From: Haloglomus litoreum
Lineage (GTDB): Archaea; Halobacteriota; Halobacteria; Halobacteriales; Haloarculaceae
DNA: 64,000 nucleotides
NCBI RefSeq assembly: GCF_029338515.1
Contig: NZ_CP119988.1
Coordinates: 3,596,001-3,660,000 of the forward strand
Direction: 5' to 3'
A program made the position numbers and the translations under genes. The notes under the pieces were generated by a model, which was not told the origin of the DNA, searched no databases, and saw only the letters and a program-made list of their open reading frames with translations. Shown here piece after piece: positions 26,214 to 34,526 of the stretch (its first letter is position 1; each line of letters opens with the position of its first letter).

Positions 26214-26560
26214 GCGGGACCGACGCTGCCGGTGACGGCACGGACGGTGTCCGCAAGCGTGCCACCATCCGGACGCACCACGACGACCCCGCGGTCGTCG
26301 CACGAGCGGTCCGCCCGGACAACACGGACGCGATGGAGACCGACGTGACCGAGGACCGCGTCGTCACGCGCATCGAGCGCCCGACGACCGGCGGCCTGCG
26401 GTCGACCGTCGACGACTACGTGGTCAACCTCCGCGTGGCCGAGCGGGTCGCGGCGACCGCCCGCGGCGAGGACGCGACGGTGGACGAGGTGCGTGCGGAC
26501 CCAGTATCGGACGGCACGAACGACAGCGACATCACCACAGACGACACACACGACACATGA
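26210..26560 (+). CDS. KEOPS complex subunit Pcc1
   Basis: Small dimeric subunit of KEOPS, which makes N6-threonylcarbamoyladenosine at position 37 of tRNAs. 116 residues; the core RATIRTHHDDPAVVARAVRPDN and VVTRIERPTTGGLRSTVDDYVVNLRVAE match the Pcc1 family, with an acidic tail. It starts within the stop of the RecJ-like gene (ATGA) and overlaps rps3ae by four bases, so all three are likely translated in a coupled way. Confidence 0.9.
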   Translation: MSGTDAAGDGTDGVRKRATIRTHHDDPAVVARAVRPDNTDAMETDVTEDRVVTRIERPTTGGLRSTVDDYVVNLRVAERVAATARGEDATVDEVRADPVSDGTNDSDITTDDTHDT

Positions 26561-27192
26561 GCGAACGAAGCGTCTCCCGACGGAAACAGGAGAAGCGGTG
26601 GTACACCGTGCTCGCGCCGGAGCAGTTCGACCGGCAGGAGCTCGGCCGCACCCCCGCCGACGAACCCGAACAGCTCTACGACCGCACCATCGAGACCACG
26701 CTGGGCGAACTGGAGAACGACGCCAGCGAGAACAACACGAAGCTGACGTTCCAGATCAACGACGTCGGCTCGGACTCGGCGTACACGGAGTTCGTCAAGC
26801 ACGAACTCACCCGCGACTACCTGCGCTCGCTGGTCCGCCGTGGCTCCTCGAAGATCGCCACCTACGAGACCGTGCTGTCGACGGACGACTACCGCGTCCA
26901 GATCCAGCCGGTCGCGTTCACCACCAAGAAGGCCGACCACTCCCAGGAGAAGGCGATCCGCCGGACGATGATCGACCTGACCCGCGAGGCCGCGGAGGAC
27001 CGGACCTTCGAGGAGCTCGTGGACGCGGTCGTCAACGGCCAGCTCTCCTCGGCCATCTACGCCGAGGCCAAGACCATCTACCCGCTCCGCCGGGTCGAGG
27101 TCCAGAAGATGACGCTCGAGGCGCGGCCCGAGGAGGTCGCCGAGGAGGAGGAGACCGCCGTCGCCGTCGAGGACGAGGACGTCGAGGTCTGA
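26557..27192 (+). CDS. rps3ae: 30S ribosomal protein S3Ae (eS1)
   Basis: Archaeal/eukaryotic small-subunit protein at the mRNA exit. 211 residues; KQEKRWYTVLAPEQFD and FQINDVGSDSAYTEFVKHEL are diagnostic, and the C-terminus is a long acidic tail (VAEEEETAVAVEDEDVEV), longer than in non-halophiles. Last gene of the S15 operon, converging on the halocyanin gene 58 bp away. Confidence 0.97.
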   Translation: MSERSVSRRKQEKRWYTVLAPEQFDRQELGRTPADEPEQLYDRTIETTLGELENDASENNTKLTFQINDVGSDSAYTEFVKHELTRDYLRSLVRRGSSKIATYETVLSTDDYRVQIQPVAFTTKKADHSQEKAIRRTMIDLTREAAEDRTFEELVDAVVNGQLSSAIYAEAKTIYPLRRVEVQKMTLEARPEEVAEEEETAVAVEDEDVEV

Positions 27193-27250
27193 CGCCGCGA
27201 GTCCTTCGCTTTCTTCACCCCCCGCCAGTGACGACGCCGCGTGGCGAGCC

Positions 27251-27667
27251 CTACTCCGTGACGACGATGGTCCCCACCATCCCGGCGGCCTCGTGCGGGA
27301 TGCAGTAGTAGCCGTGCTCGCCGGCGACCTCGAAGGTGTGCTCGTAGGTCTCGCCGGGGCGGATGTTCCCCTGGTTCGGCCAGCCGTCCACCGCGGCGTC
27401 CTCGGAGTCGAAGCCGCCGGAGGCGAAGTAGTCGGCCCCGTCGGGGATCGCGCCCTCGGTCGCCGTGACGCTGTGGCCCCGGCTCCCGACGTTCCCCCAG
27501 ACGACCGTCTCGCCGACCGGCACCTCGTACTCGACCGGCCGGAAGGCGTTGTGGGCCATCCCCACGTCGTAGTCGTCCTCGTCGAGCTGTGCGGTGGTGG
27601 TGCCACAGCCCGCGAGGCCGACCGCGGCCGCGGTGCCCGCCGTCGCGAGGAACGTCCGTCGGTTCAT
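27251..27667 (-). CDS. Halocyanin / blue copper lipoprotein
   Basis: Periplasmic-side electron carrier anchored to the membrane. 138 residues: Tat signal MNRRTFLATAG, lipobox LAGC at about 18-21, then a cupredoxin domain. Type 1 copper ligands are visible as His in RGHSVTA and the cluster YYCIPHEAAGM (Cys, His, Met). The ATG at 27667 puts the twin arginine at residues 3-4; the upstream in-frame Met adds only three residues. It stands alone, so the redox partner is unknown. Confidence 0.93.
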   Translation of the reverse strand: MNRRTFLATAGTAAAVGLAGCGTTTAQLDEDDYDVGMAHNAFRPVEYEVPVGETVVWGNVGSRGHSVTATEGAIPDGADYFASGGFDSEDAAVDGWPNQGNIRPGETYEHTFEVAGEHGYYCIPHEAAGMVGTIVVTE

Positions 27668-28620
27668 CGTCCACATCTTGGTTGTGGCGGGGCTTAGGCG
27701 GCGTGGTTCGGTCCTCGAAGCCGACGGGTTGCACTTGTCATGTTGATGACTCGGATGCGTTCCAGTGGCTGCATCTTTCGGATTGAACTGGCAGAATAGA
27801 TAATATATAAGTAATTTATTTGTATTATGTAGGAATTTAATGTTGGGTGTTTGAAGTATCTGATAAAGATTGTATTCTCACGACAGCCACGAGGGAACCG
27901 TGTAGAAAGCCCCCGCCCGCTCGACCGGCCGCGCCTCGCTGCGGTCCTCACTCCGGTCGCTCCGCTCCCTCCATTGCGGTCCTTGCGTCGTCGAGGCCGG
28001 GTCGAGGCGGATTGTCGGCTTCGCCGACGATCTATTCGCTGGCGGCTACGCCGCCAGCCGGGCGGCCCCTTTCAGTCCCGCCCCGTTGCTGGTTCGTCCG
28101 AGCGTCCGCACGTGGGGGTTCCAGCAGAGTGCTAGTGGCCCCACACCTCCCCGCGTCAGCGGCGGCCGTGTTCCGGCACGCTCGCTAGCGCGAGCGGCCT
28201 CCACAGCGGGGCCGCTGGCGCGCTTCCTGGTCCCGGAACCGGCCGACCGACCCAGCCGCTCGGCTGGTGCGTGCCAGCCCCGTCAGCCGCACCGGCGCGC
28301 GCTGGGGGTCGACGACCGCCCACGGGAGCGGCTTCATGCCGCGAGCACTACGGCGGTCGTCGGCCGCCTCTAAGCGCGCGAGGGCTGAGGAGCGCAGCGA
28401 AGCGAGCACCGCAAGCGGCTGGGGAGGTGTGAGGCCCACGGACCCGACTGACCCACGTGCGGTCCTGGTGGACTTCCGAAGGGCGAACCCGCTCGACCCA
28501 GCCCGGACCCGGCAAGCACCGCAGTGGAACGAGCGGAGCGAGTGGAGCGAGGAGCGCAGCCGTCGCCGAAGGCGATGCAAGCGAAGGGAGCGGAGCGACC
28601 GGAGCGAGCAGGTCCCGGAT
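27668..28620. other. Long non-coding region: AT island plus dense hairpins
   Basis: About 950 bp with no credible gene; open frames are basic, serine/arginine-rich artefacts. 27786-27885 is strongly AT-rich and contains ATATATAAG, usable as a promoter on either strand. Perfect hairpins follow: GTCGGC-TTC-GCCGAC (28014-28028), CTGGCGGC-TAC-GCCGCCAG (28039-28057) and GCTCGC/GCGAGC (within 28179-28198). CACACCTCCCC near 28143 has an inverted copy near 28420-28431. From about 28530 to 28610 degenerate GAGCGGAGCGA units are repeated. Motif GGCCCCTTTCAGTCCC (28064-28079) recurs inverted at 63388. Confidence 0.6.
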
Positions 28621-28626
28621 GGTCGA

Positions 28627-28870
28627 GCGGGTGAGGGCTTCGGGAGCAATCTCGCTGTGGTCGGACGCGCCCGTACCAGAGAGCGGGTGAGGGCTTCGGG
28701 AGCAATCTCGCTGTGGTCGGACGCGCCCGTACCAGAGAGCGGGTGAGGGCTTCGGGAGCAATCTCGCTGTGGTCGGACGCGCCCGTACCAGAGAGCGGGT
28801 GAGGGCTTCGGGAGCAATCTCGCTGTGGTCGGACGCGCCCGTACCAGAGAGCGGGTGAGGGCTTCGGGAG
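28627..28870. repeat. Perfect 56-bp tandem repeat, 4.36 copies
   Basis: Units begin GCGGGTGAGGGCTTCGGGAG at 28627, 28683, 28739, 28795 and 28851; the first four are complete and identical as read, and the fifth stops after 20 bp. The period of 56 is not a multiple of three, so it is not a protein repeat. It lies 50-290 bp downstream of the stop of the GCS2-like gene on the minus strand. Each unit contains GAGCAATCTCGCTGTGG and GGACGCGCCCGTACC. Confidence 0.97.
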
Positions 28871-28920
28871 CGGGTCCGTCGGAGCCCCCACACCAATCCG
28901 CCGAAATCAGGCCCCTGCTC

Positions 28921-30591
28921 TCAGATCCACTGCGTGAACGAGTCGGTCGCCTCGCTCAGCTCGATGTACTCCCACTGCATCGCCTCGACGGCCTCGTGGA
29001 AGCTCTCGCCGTGGTTCATCCCGGCGCGGACGCGGTGTTTCTTCCAGACGCTGGGCGTGATGGCGGCCACCTGGCGGGCCTCCAGCGGCGCGATCCAGCG
29101 GTCGATCTCCGTCCCGGGGAAGCCCGCCTCCTCCAGGCCCGTGCGGGCGAGCGACAGGAGTTCGTCGAGGGCGATGTCGGGGTTGTCCGTCCGGTCGCCC
29201 TCGGCGGTGATCCACGGGAGGTCGGCCCCGGGCCCCTCGGCGACGGCGTTGTAGAACGAGTCGCGCGCGTCCGCCCACGGCAGCTCCAGCAGCGGGTGGT
29301 CGGTCGCGTCCAGCCCGCGGAGCGCGCCCGCCACCATCGCCTGCACGGAGACGCAGTCCCGGACCGTCGGCTGGGTCGGGACCGGCCGGAACTCCAGCCG
29401 GACCGAGCGGTCGTCGTTGCCGTTCGACGGGCCGTCCCCGTCCGAGGGCGTATCGCCGCCGAACACCGGCCGGACCCAGCGCCAGAAGGTGCCGTGCTTG
29501 TGGGCGAACTCCGGGAACCGCTGGCGGTAGGGGTCGTCGTCGGCCACGTCCTCCGGGTCGGTACAGAACGGGGCGAACGTCTCGTCGGCCTCGATGGCCC
29601 GGACCGCCTCCTCTGCGTCCGCGACGTCCGCTGGGACCCGGACCTTCTCGATGCCGGGCGGGTTGATGCTGTCCTCGTACACCGGCACGCGGAGTTCGTG
29701 AGGGCCCGAGAGCACCGCCTCGGCGTCGACGGCCTCGGGGTAGAGGTCGGCCGGGAGGAACGGGCTGTTCGCCGTCAGCGCCACCGCCGGGCCGAGGATG
29801 CGGGTGGCGTAGCGGAGGTAGCGTCCGACGTCGGCGGCCGCGGGCACCTGCAGGTGGGGCTGGACCGAGGTGGCGAGCGACTCGACCAGGATGGAGGGGA
29901 GCCGGTGGTCGGCGCCCGGGACGTCCAGCGGGATGCCGTTGTCCATCCGGCGGAGCGTGTCCGCGTCGAGCGCGTGATAGCGCGCGTTCCGCGTCATGTT
30001 CGCGGCGAGCCAGACCCCGTCGCGGGCCTCGCCCGCCGAGAGATAGACGCTGGTCCCGGTCGCCGGCGGGACACTCCACATCGCGTCCAGCACCGGGCGG
30101 ACCTGGCCGGCCCGCGGGTCGTCGGTTCCGTCGCGCGCGGCCCCGTCATCCCGTTCGGCCGCACCCTCGCGGTCGGCCGCGCCCGCCGCCGCGATGGCCT
30201 CGCGGGCGTCGGCGACGGCGTCGTGGAGGCGCTGGAACTGCCGGTCCAGCCCCGCCGGCGACAGCACGTCCGGCGGCGTGTTCACCTCGAGGTTGTGCCG
30301 GCCCAGCTCCGGCGCGAACCCGCCGTCCTCGGGCGCACCCTCGGGGACGTGGCAGAGCTGCGCGCGCCCGTCGACGGTGTAGGCCTCCAGCTCCAGCCCG
30401 ACCGCGTAGTCCTCGTTGTCGAGCCGCCCGGCCGCGCAGTCCTCGGCCACCCGGTCGGCCTGCTCGGCGACCCGCTCGTTGAACCGGTCGTAGGTCTCCG
30501 GCGCCAGCGCCTCCCGGACGGCCGCGACCAGCCGGTCCCGCTCACCGTCGTCGGACCCCCGCCCGCCCCGACCCGGCTCACCTTCGTCCAT
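28921..30591 (-). CDS. GCS2-superfamily (glutamate-cysteine-ligase-like) protein A
   Basis: Probably an ATP-dependent carboxylate-amine ligase of the glutamine-synthetase fold; substrate unknown. 556 residues. Family-like elements: VGLELEAYTVD (metal/ATP Glu-x-Glu) about residue 60, GRHNLEVNTPP, MWSVPPATGTS, NMTRNARYHA, SVQPHLQV, TANSPFLPADLY, AHKHGTFWRWVRP and LEFRPVPTQPTVRD. An Ala/Asp-rich insert of about 35 residues lies near residues 120-155. ATG 30591 (MDEGEPGRGG) sits 22-30 nt from TTTAGG, and longer frames upstream are read-through. It is divergent from a kinase-like gene and paralogous to the gene at 31788. The characterised haloarchaeal gamma-glutamylcysteine ligase is shorter, so this is unlikely to be that enzyme. 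Confidence 0.8.
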   Translation of the reverse strand: MDEGEPGRGGRGSDDGERDRLVAAVREALAPETYDRFNERVAEQADRVAEDCAAGRLDNEDYAVGLELEAYTVDGRAQLCHVPEGAPEDGGFAPELGRHNLEVNTPPDVLSPAGLDRQFQRLHDAVADAREAIAAAGAADREGAAERDDGAARDGTDDPRAGQVRPVLDAMWSVPPATGTSVYLSAGEARDGVWLAANMTRNARYHALDADTLRRMDNGIPLDVPGADHRLPSILVESLATSVQPHLQVPAAADVGRYLRYATRILGPAVALTANSPFLPADLYPEAVDAEAVLSGPHELRVPVYEDSINPPGIEKVRVPADVADAEEAVRAIEADETFAPFCTDPEDVADDDPYRQRFPEFAHKHGTFWRWVRPVFGGDTPSDGDGPSNGNDDRSVRLEFRPVPTQPTVRDCVSVQAMVAGALRGLDATDHPLLELPWADARDSFYNAVAEGPGADLPWITAEGDRTDNPDIALDELLSLARTGLEEAGFPGTEIDRWIAPLEARQVAAITPSVWKKHRVRAGMNHGESFHEAVEAMQWEYIELSEATDSFTQWI

Positions 30592-30612
30592 GCGGGGCCC
30601 GACGACCCCCTG

Positions 30613-30678
30613 CCCTAAAGCACCCCCGCCCGTCGCAAGAACGACGCGCCCCAGCCGTCGGCGGCGCGAGGGTTTTGT
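30613..30678. promoter_or_regulatory. Divergent promoter pair between GCS2-like A and the kinase
   Basis: Minus-strand box GCTTTAGGG (about 30613-30621) lies 22-30 nt from the ATG at 30591; plus-strand GGGTTTTGTC (about 30669-30678) lies 25-34 nt from the GTG at 30703. Both would give leaderless transcripts from one 111-bp spacer, allowing joint control. Confidence 0.4.
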
Positions 30679-30702
30679 CGCCCCGGTACCGAGGGACCGG
30701 TC

Positions 30703-31725
30703 GTGCAGGACCAGCGCGAGCAGGTAGTGGCGGCGGTCTGCGAGCGCGCGCTGGGCGCGACGCCCGCCACCGTCCGCGACCTCCCGACAGGCAACTCGAA
30801 GCGGACCGCGCTCGTCACGCTCGACGACGGCCGCGAGGTCGTCGTCCAGTACCGCGGCCGCGAGCGGTCGCTCGCCGCGGAGGCCGCCGTCACGCGCGCC
30901 GTCGCCGCGCGGACGGACGTGCCCGTCGCCCCCGTCCTCGGCACGGGCACCGTCGAGGACCTCGGGGTCACGTATCTGGTCACCGAGCACGTCGCCGGGG
31001 ACGACCTCCACGAGCGCTTCGCCGGCCTCGGTCCCGAACACCGCTCGGTGCTCGCGCGGACGCTCGGCCGGTGTCTCGCGGCCGTCCACGACGCCTTCGC
31101 GTTCGACGCGCCCGGGCGGGTCGCGGGGACCGACGACGGCGACGCGCTCGGCGTCCCGGAGCCGCTCCCGGCGGGCGCGTTCTACCGGGAGTATCTGGAC
31201 CGCGCGCTGGCGGACTGGCCGGGCGCGCTGGCGGCGCTGGAACCCCGCGTCGAGACGGCGCTCGGCGACCGGCTCGACGAGCTTCCGGCCGACGAGGCCC
31301 GCCTGTTCCCCTGGGACTACCGACCGGGCAACGTCATCGTCCAGGGCGGGGCTGGACCGGCCGGCGGTGACGGGTCGCTCGGCGCGGACGACCCGCCCGA
31401 GGTGGCCGCGGTGCTGGACTGGGACGAACCGCTCGCGGCCCACCCTGGCCTCTCGGTGGCGAAGGCGGAGTTCACGCTCTGTGACTGGTACGTCCGGAGC
31501 GAGGCCGACGTTCGGGCGCTCCGCGAGGCGTACCGGGCGGGCTACCGCGAGGTCCGCCCGTACCCGGACGATGCCGCCGACGCGTTCCGGCTGCTGGGGA
31601 TCGTCGCCTCCGCGGCCGACTCGCGGGGCGAGGTGACGCGGCCGCGCTACCCCATCGTCGACGCCGACGCCGCGGTCGCGTTCCACCGCGAGCGCATCGA
31701 GGCGGTGCTGGAGCGACTCGGATGA
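30703..31725 (+). CDS. Phosphotransferase (APH / choline-kinase-like) family protein
   Basis: Eukaryotic-like small-molecule kinase fold, ATP-dependent. 340 residues, GTG start at 30703. N-lobe VVVQYRGRERSLAAEAAVTRAV holds the strand and helix for ATP; LVTEHVAGDDLHERFA is the hinge; the catalytic segment is LFPWDYRPGNVIVQ, where the usual HxDxxxxN reads PWDYRPGN, so the His is lost but Asp and Asn remain; VLDWDEP supplies the metal Asp. 62 nt ahead of GCS2-like B on the same strand. Likely phosphorylates a metabolite linked to the two ligase-like genes. Confidence 0.8.
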   Translation: MQDQREQVVAAVCERALGATPATVRDLPTGNSKRTALVTLDDGREVVVQYRGRERSLAAEAAVTRAVAARTDVPVAPVLGTGTVEDLGVTYLVTEHVAGDDLHERFAGLGPEHRSVLARTLGRCLAAVHDAFAFDAPGRVAGTDDGDALGVPEPLPAGAFYREYLDRALADWPGALAALEPRVETALGDRLDELPADEARLFPWDYRPGNVIVQGGAGPAGGDGSLGADDPPEVAAVLDWDEPLAAHPGLSVAKAEFTLCDWYVRSEADVRALREAYRAGYREVRPYPDDAADAFRLLGIVASAADSRGEVTRPRYPIVDADAAVAFHRERIEAVLERLG

Positions 31726-31787
31726 GCGGAGACGGCTCCATCGACCGTAGGGTTTGAAGCCGTCGGCCGGCCACCGACCACGCAAGG

Positions 31788-33302
31788 ATGTCTGGCTCGG
31801 AACTCGCCGCGCGGGTACGGGAGTCGCTGGACGCGGACCGCGAGGCGTTCGCCGCCCGCGTCGAGTCGGAGGTCGAGGACCTCAAGCGCGAGGTCGAGCA
31901 GGGGACCTTCGACAACTCGCAGGCCATCGTCGGCCTGGAGTACGAGTTCTACGCCGTCGACGCGGAGACGGACGCCCTGAAGCGGGTGCCCCGGCGGCTG
32001 CTGGAGTACATCGGCTTCGAGAAGGAACTCGGCCTGCACAACGCCGAGATGCAGACCTCGCCCCAGCCCTGCTCGGCGTACGGCCTGCGCGCGACCGAGC
32101 GCGAGGTGCAGGCGAAACTGGAGGCCGCGCAGGACGCCTGCGAGCCCGAGGGGATGGTGCTGGTCAGCGACGGGATGTGGACGGTCCCGCCGGTCGGCGA
32201 GACTGCGGGCTCGTACCTCGCCGACAGCATCGAGGAGGACGGCGTCGTGCTGGCGACGAACATGAGCGACGCGGTCCGCTACCACGCCATGGCCAACACC
32301 GGCTTCAAGGAGGACATGAGCCTGGACGCCCCGCACGTCCACCTCGACGCCCGGACGGTGATGCCCGAGAGCCTCATCACCTCCATCCAGCCCCACTACC
32401 AGATGAGCCAGGCCGCGGACCTCCCCGAGCGGTTCCGCTACGCCCTGCGTGTGGCGGGGCCACTGGTGGCGCTGGCCGTCAACAGCCCGTTCTTCCCGCC
32501 GGACCTCTACGACACGGACGACGCCCAGGAGATCCTGACCGGCTGCGCGATGGAGAACCGCGTCACCGTCTTCGAGTCCGTCCTCAACCCGGACGGCGCC
32601 GACCCGAAGGTGACCTTCCCCCGCGACGTCGAGCACATCGACGAGGTCATCGACCGCATCGCGGCCGACCGCACCGTCGTCCCGATGCTGCAGGAGGACG
32701 CCGGCCGGTTCGACGACCGGTTCGCGCACTTCCGGCACAAGCACGGCACCTACTGGCGGTGGGTCCGCCCCGTCCTCGATGGCCCATCCCGGGCCGGCGC
32801 CAACGCCCGCATCGAGTTCCGCCCCCTGCCCGCCCAGCCGACCGTACGCGACTCCATGGCCTTCCTCGCGGTCTTCGCGGGGCTGATGGAGTCGCTCCCG
32901 CGGCGCGAGCACCCCCTCCGCTCGCTCCCCTGGGAGGACGCCCGCGACAACTTCTACGCCGCCGTCGCGGACGGCCTGGAGGCGGACCTCACGTGGGTCA
33001 CGCTGGAGGGGACCGAGACGACGGACGCGGCCGTCCTGTTCGAGGAACTGTTCGATGCCGCCCGGGACGGCCTGGAACTCCGGGGGCTGAGCGACGAGGA
33101 CGTGGAGCGCTACGTCCGCCCGCTGGAGGCCCGCTGGGAGGCCGGCCTCACGCCGGCGCGCTGGAAACACCGCGAGGTCGCCCGCCGGGTCAACCACGGC
33201 GTCCCGCTCGCCCAGGCCATCTGGGGTATGCAGGCCGACTACATCGACTGGCAGCGCGAGACGCTCATCCAGGGCTGCTTCACCGAGTGGATCGACGGGT
33301 AG
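31788..33302 (+). CDS. GCS2-superfamily (glutamate-cysteine-ligase-like) protein B
   Basis: 504-residue paralogue of the protein encoded at 28921-30591 and almost collinear with it: VGLEYEFYAVD, GLHNAEMQTSPQP, MWTVPPVGETAGSYL, NMSDAVRYHAMAN, SIQPHYQM, AVNSPFFPPDLY, RHKHGTYWRWVRP and IEFRPLPAQPTVRD. Lacks the acidic insert of the A copy and has an N-terminal coiled stretch (ARVRESLDADREAF). All key acidic and His positions shared with A are kept, so both are likely active but with different substrates. A TATA-like GGGTTTGAA is at 31749-31757. Confidence 0.82.
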   Translation: MSGSELAARVRESLDADREAFAARVESEVEDLKREVEQGTFDNSQAIVGLEYEFYAVDAETDALKRVPRRLLEYIGFEKELGLHNAEMQTSPQPCSAYGLRATEREVQAKLEAAQDACEPEGMVLVSDGMWTVPPVGETAGSYLADSIEEDGVVLATNMSDAVRYHAMANTGFKEDMSLDAPHVHLDARTVMPESLITSIQPHYQMSQAADLPERFRYALRVAGPLVALAVNSPFFPPDLYDTDDAQEILTGCAMENRVTVFESVLNPDGADPKVTFPRDVEHIDEVIDRIAADRTVVPMLQEDAGRFDDRFAHFRHKHGTYWRWVRPVLDGPSRAGANARIEFRPLPAQPTVRDSMAFLAVFAGLMESLPRREHPLRSLPWEDARDNFYAAVADGLEADLTWVTLEGTETTDAAVLFEELFDAARDGLELRGLSDEDVERYVRPLEARWEAGLTPARWKHREVARRVNHGVPLAQAIWGMQADYIDWQRETLIQGCFTEWIDG

Positions 33303-33321
33303 GTCGGTCCCGGCCGTCTCG

Positions 33322-33603
33322 CTACCCGGAGTCGCCCGTGGAAGCGTCCGACGCTGCGTCCGTGCCGCCGTCGTCCTCGACGTACCGGGTCCGGTACCAG
33401 CCCCCGACGAGGATACTCACCCCGCCGAGGATACCGAGCCAGTTCACGAGATGGGCGTACTCGCTGTAGCCCGCCAGCGCCAGCAGGCCGTTGTCCTGCG
33501 GGCCGACGGCCGTTCCGGTCAGGAGCAACGAGCAGAGGAGGGCGAGGAGCCCCAGTCCGGCGACCGGGAGCACCAGCCGTCGGTACCACCAGTCGTGGTT
33601 CAT
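33322..33603 (-). CDS. Small membrane protein
   Basis: 93 residues starting MNHDWWYRR; two hydrophobic helices (LVLPVAGLGLLALLCSLLL and VNWLGILGGVSILVGGWY) and an acidic tail. ATG overlaps the stop of the next gene upstream by four bases (ATGA), so the two form a pair. No function recognised. Converges on GCS2-like B, 19 bp apart. Confidence 0.7.
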   Translation of the reverse strand: MNHDWWYRRLVLPVAGLGLLALLCSLLLTGTAVGPQDNGLLALAGYSEYAHLVNWLGILGGVSILVGGWYRTRYVEDDGGTDAASDASTGDSG

Positions 33604-34187
33604 CGGCCCGTGACCGTCGCGTTCGTCGATTCGCGCGGCCAGTCCGACTCGCTCATGAGGTGGCCACAGCGCGGGTCCCAGTTCCCCGACCCGCCGCCGC
33701 TGCAGGCGGTCGGCTGCCCGTCGAGACGGAAGAGGACCCGCGTCCCACGCGGGCCGTCGGGGGCGCGAACGGCGATCCGGTAGGCGATCTGCCCGGCACA
33801 GCGTGGCTCGCCCGTCGGTTCGTGGGTGGTGAGTTCGACGCGGTACGTGGCGAAACCGGCCTGGGCGGGGGAGGTCCGGGCGACCGCGGCCCTCAACTCG
33901 GTTCGGGGCGAGGCCGTCTCGATGGTGTCGGTCACCACGACGGTCCCGTTCGGGCCGTCGCTGGTCCCGGCCCGGTCCTGCAGGTCGCCACGGCAGCCGC
34001 GGTCGGTCACCTCCAGCGCCGTCACCGTCGGCTCGGCGTCGGTCGGCGGCGGGGCGAACGGGCCGACGGCGCCCGCCGCGGCCACGGCGGTTCCGGCCAC
34101 CAGCGCGCCGAGCAGGAGCGGACCGAGCCACGCCAGCGGGTCGTCGGGGAGGGCATCGGGGGTCACGGCCTCATCTGCCGGCGCCAT
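33600..34187 (-). CDS. Membrane-anchored extracytoplasmic protein, unknown
   Basis: 195 residues from MAPADEAVTP: one N-terminal membrane helix (WLGPLLLGALVAGTAVAAAG), then an outside domain with several cysteines (RGCRGD, RCAGQIAY, TACSGGG, RCGHLM) that could form disulfides, and strands like YRVELTTHEP. Start chosen at 34187; upstream residues are basic. Translationally coupled to the small membrane protein. Unrecognised family. Confidence 0.65.
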   Translation of the reverse strand: MAPADEAVTPDALPDDPLAWLGPLLLGALVAGTAVAAAGAVGPFAPPPTDAEPTVTALEVTDRGCRGDLQDRAGTSDGPNGTVVVTDTIETASPRTELRAAVARTSPAQAGFATYRVELTTHEPTGEPRCAGQIAYRIAVRAPDGPRGTRVLFRLDGQPTACSGGGSGNWDPRCGHLMSESDWPRESTNATVTGR

Positions 34188-34526
34188 CCCGGTAAAACAC
34201 CCGGCCGGGCGAGCGGTGCTGTTCGGAGCAGGATGCCCGTTCCGCCTCCGCATGGAGTCAGCAGATCCGAACACCACCGCCGATCTGCCCCGTACACCTT
34301 TGTAGGGGTAGTGACATCTTCAGTCATCATGGGGAACGGGATTCGGGAAGCCGGCCGTCAGTTCGTTCGAGAGACCCAGCACCGACGGCCGACGGGCAGG
34401 AACGCCACGACCCGGTCGACACCGGCAGGGAACCCACAACGCCCCTGCACACGGCCGGTGCCCGAACGGCCACGGTCGGTGCACCCTGCGCCCGCCTTCC
34501 CGGGGTCGGGGGAGCGGTGATCCGTG
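34188..34526. other. Intergenic, no gene supported
   Basis: 339 bp between divergent genes. A 63-codon frame from ATG 34329 exists but encodes a strongly basic peptide unlike haloarchaeal proteins. CACCTTTGTAGG (about 34297-34308) is a weak TATA-like site. Confidence 0.45.

Noticed and set aside
28627-28870. Reading the 56-bp repeats as a CRISPR array
   Set aside because: Units are directly adjacent and identical over the full period; there are no unique spacers and no cas genes nearby.
28185-28896. Long minus-strand frames with repeated SRSPHPLSGTGASD-like peptides
   Set aside because: They come from the 56-bp tandem repeat, whose period shifts the frame; the peptides are artefacts.
34329-34520. 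63-codon frame starting MGNGIREAGRQF
   Set aside because: Strongly basic and Pro/Arg-rich, unlike the acidic proteins of this genome; no start signal; probably chance.
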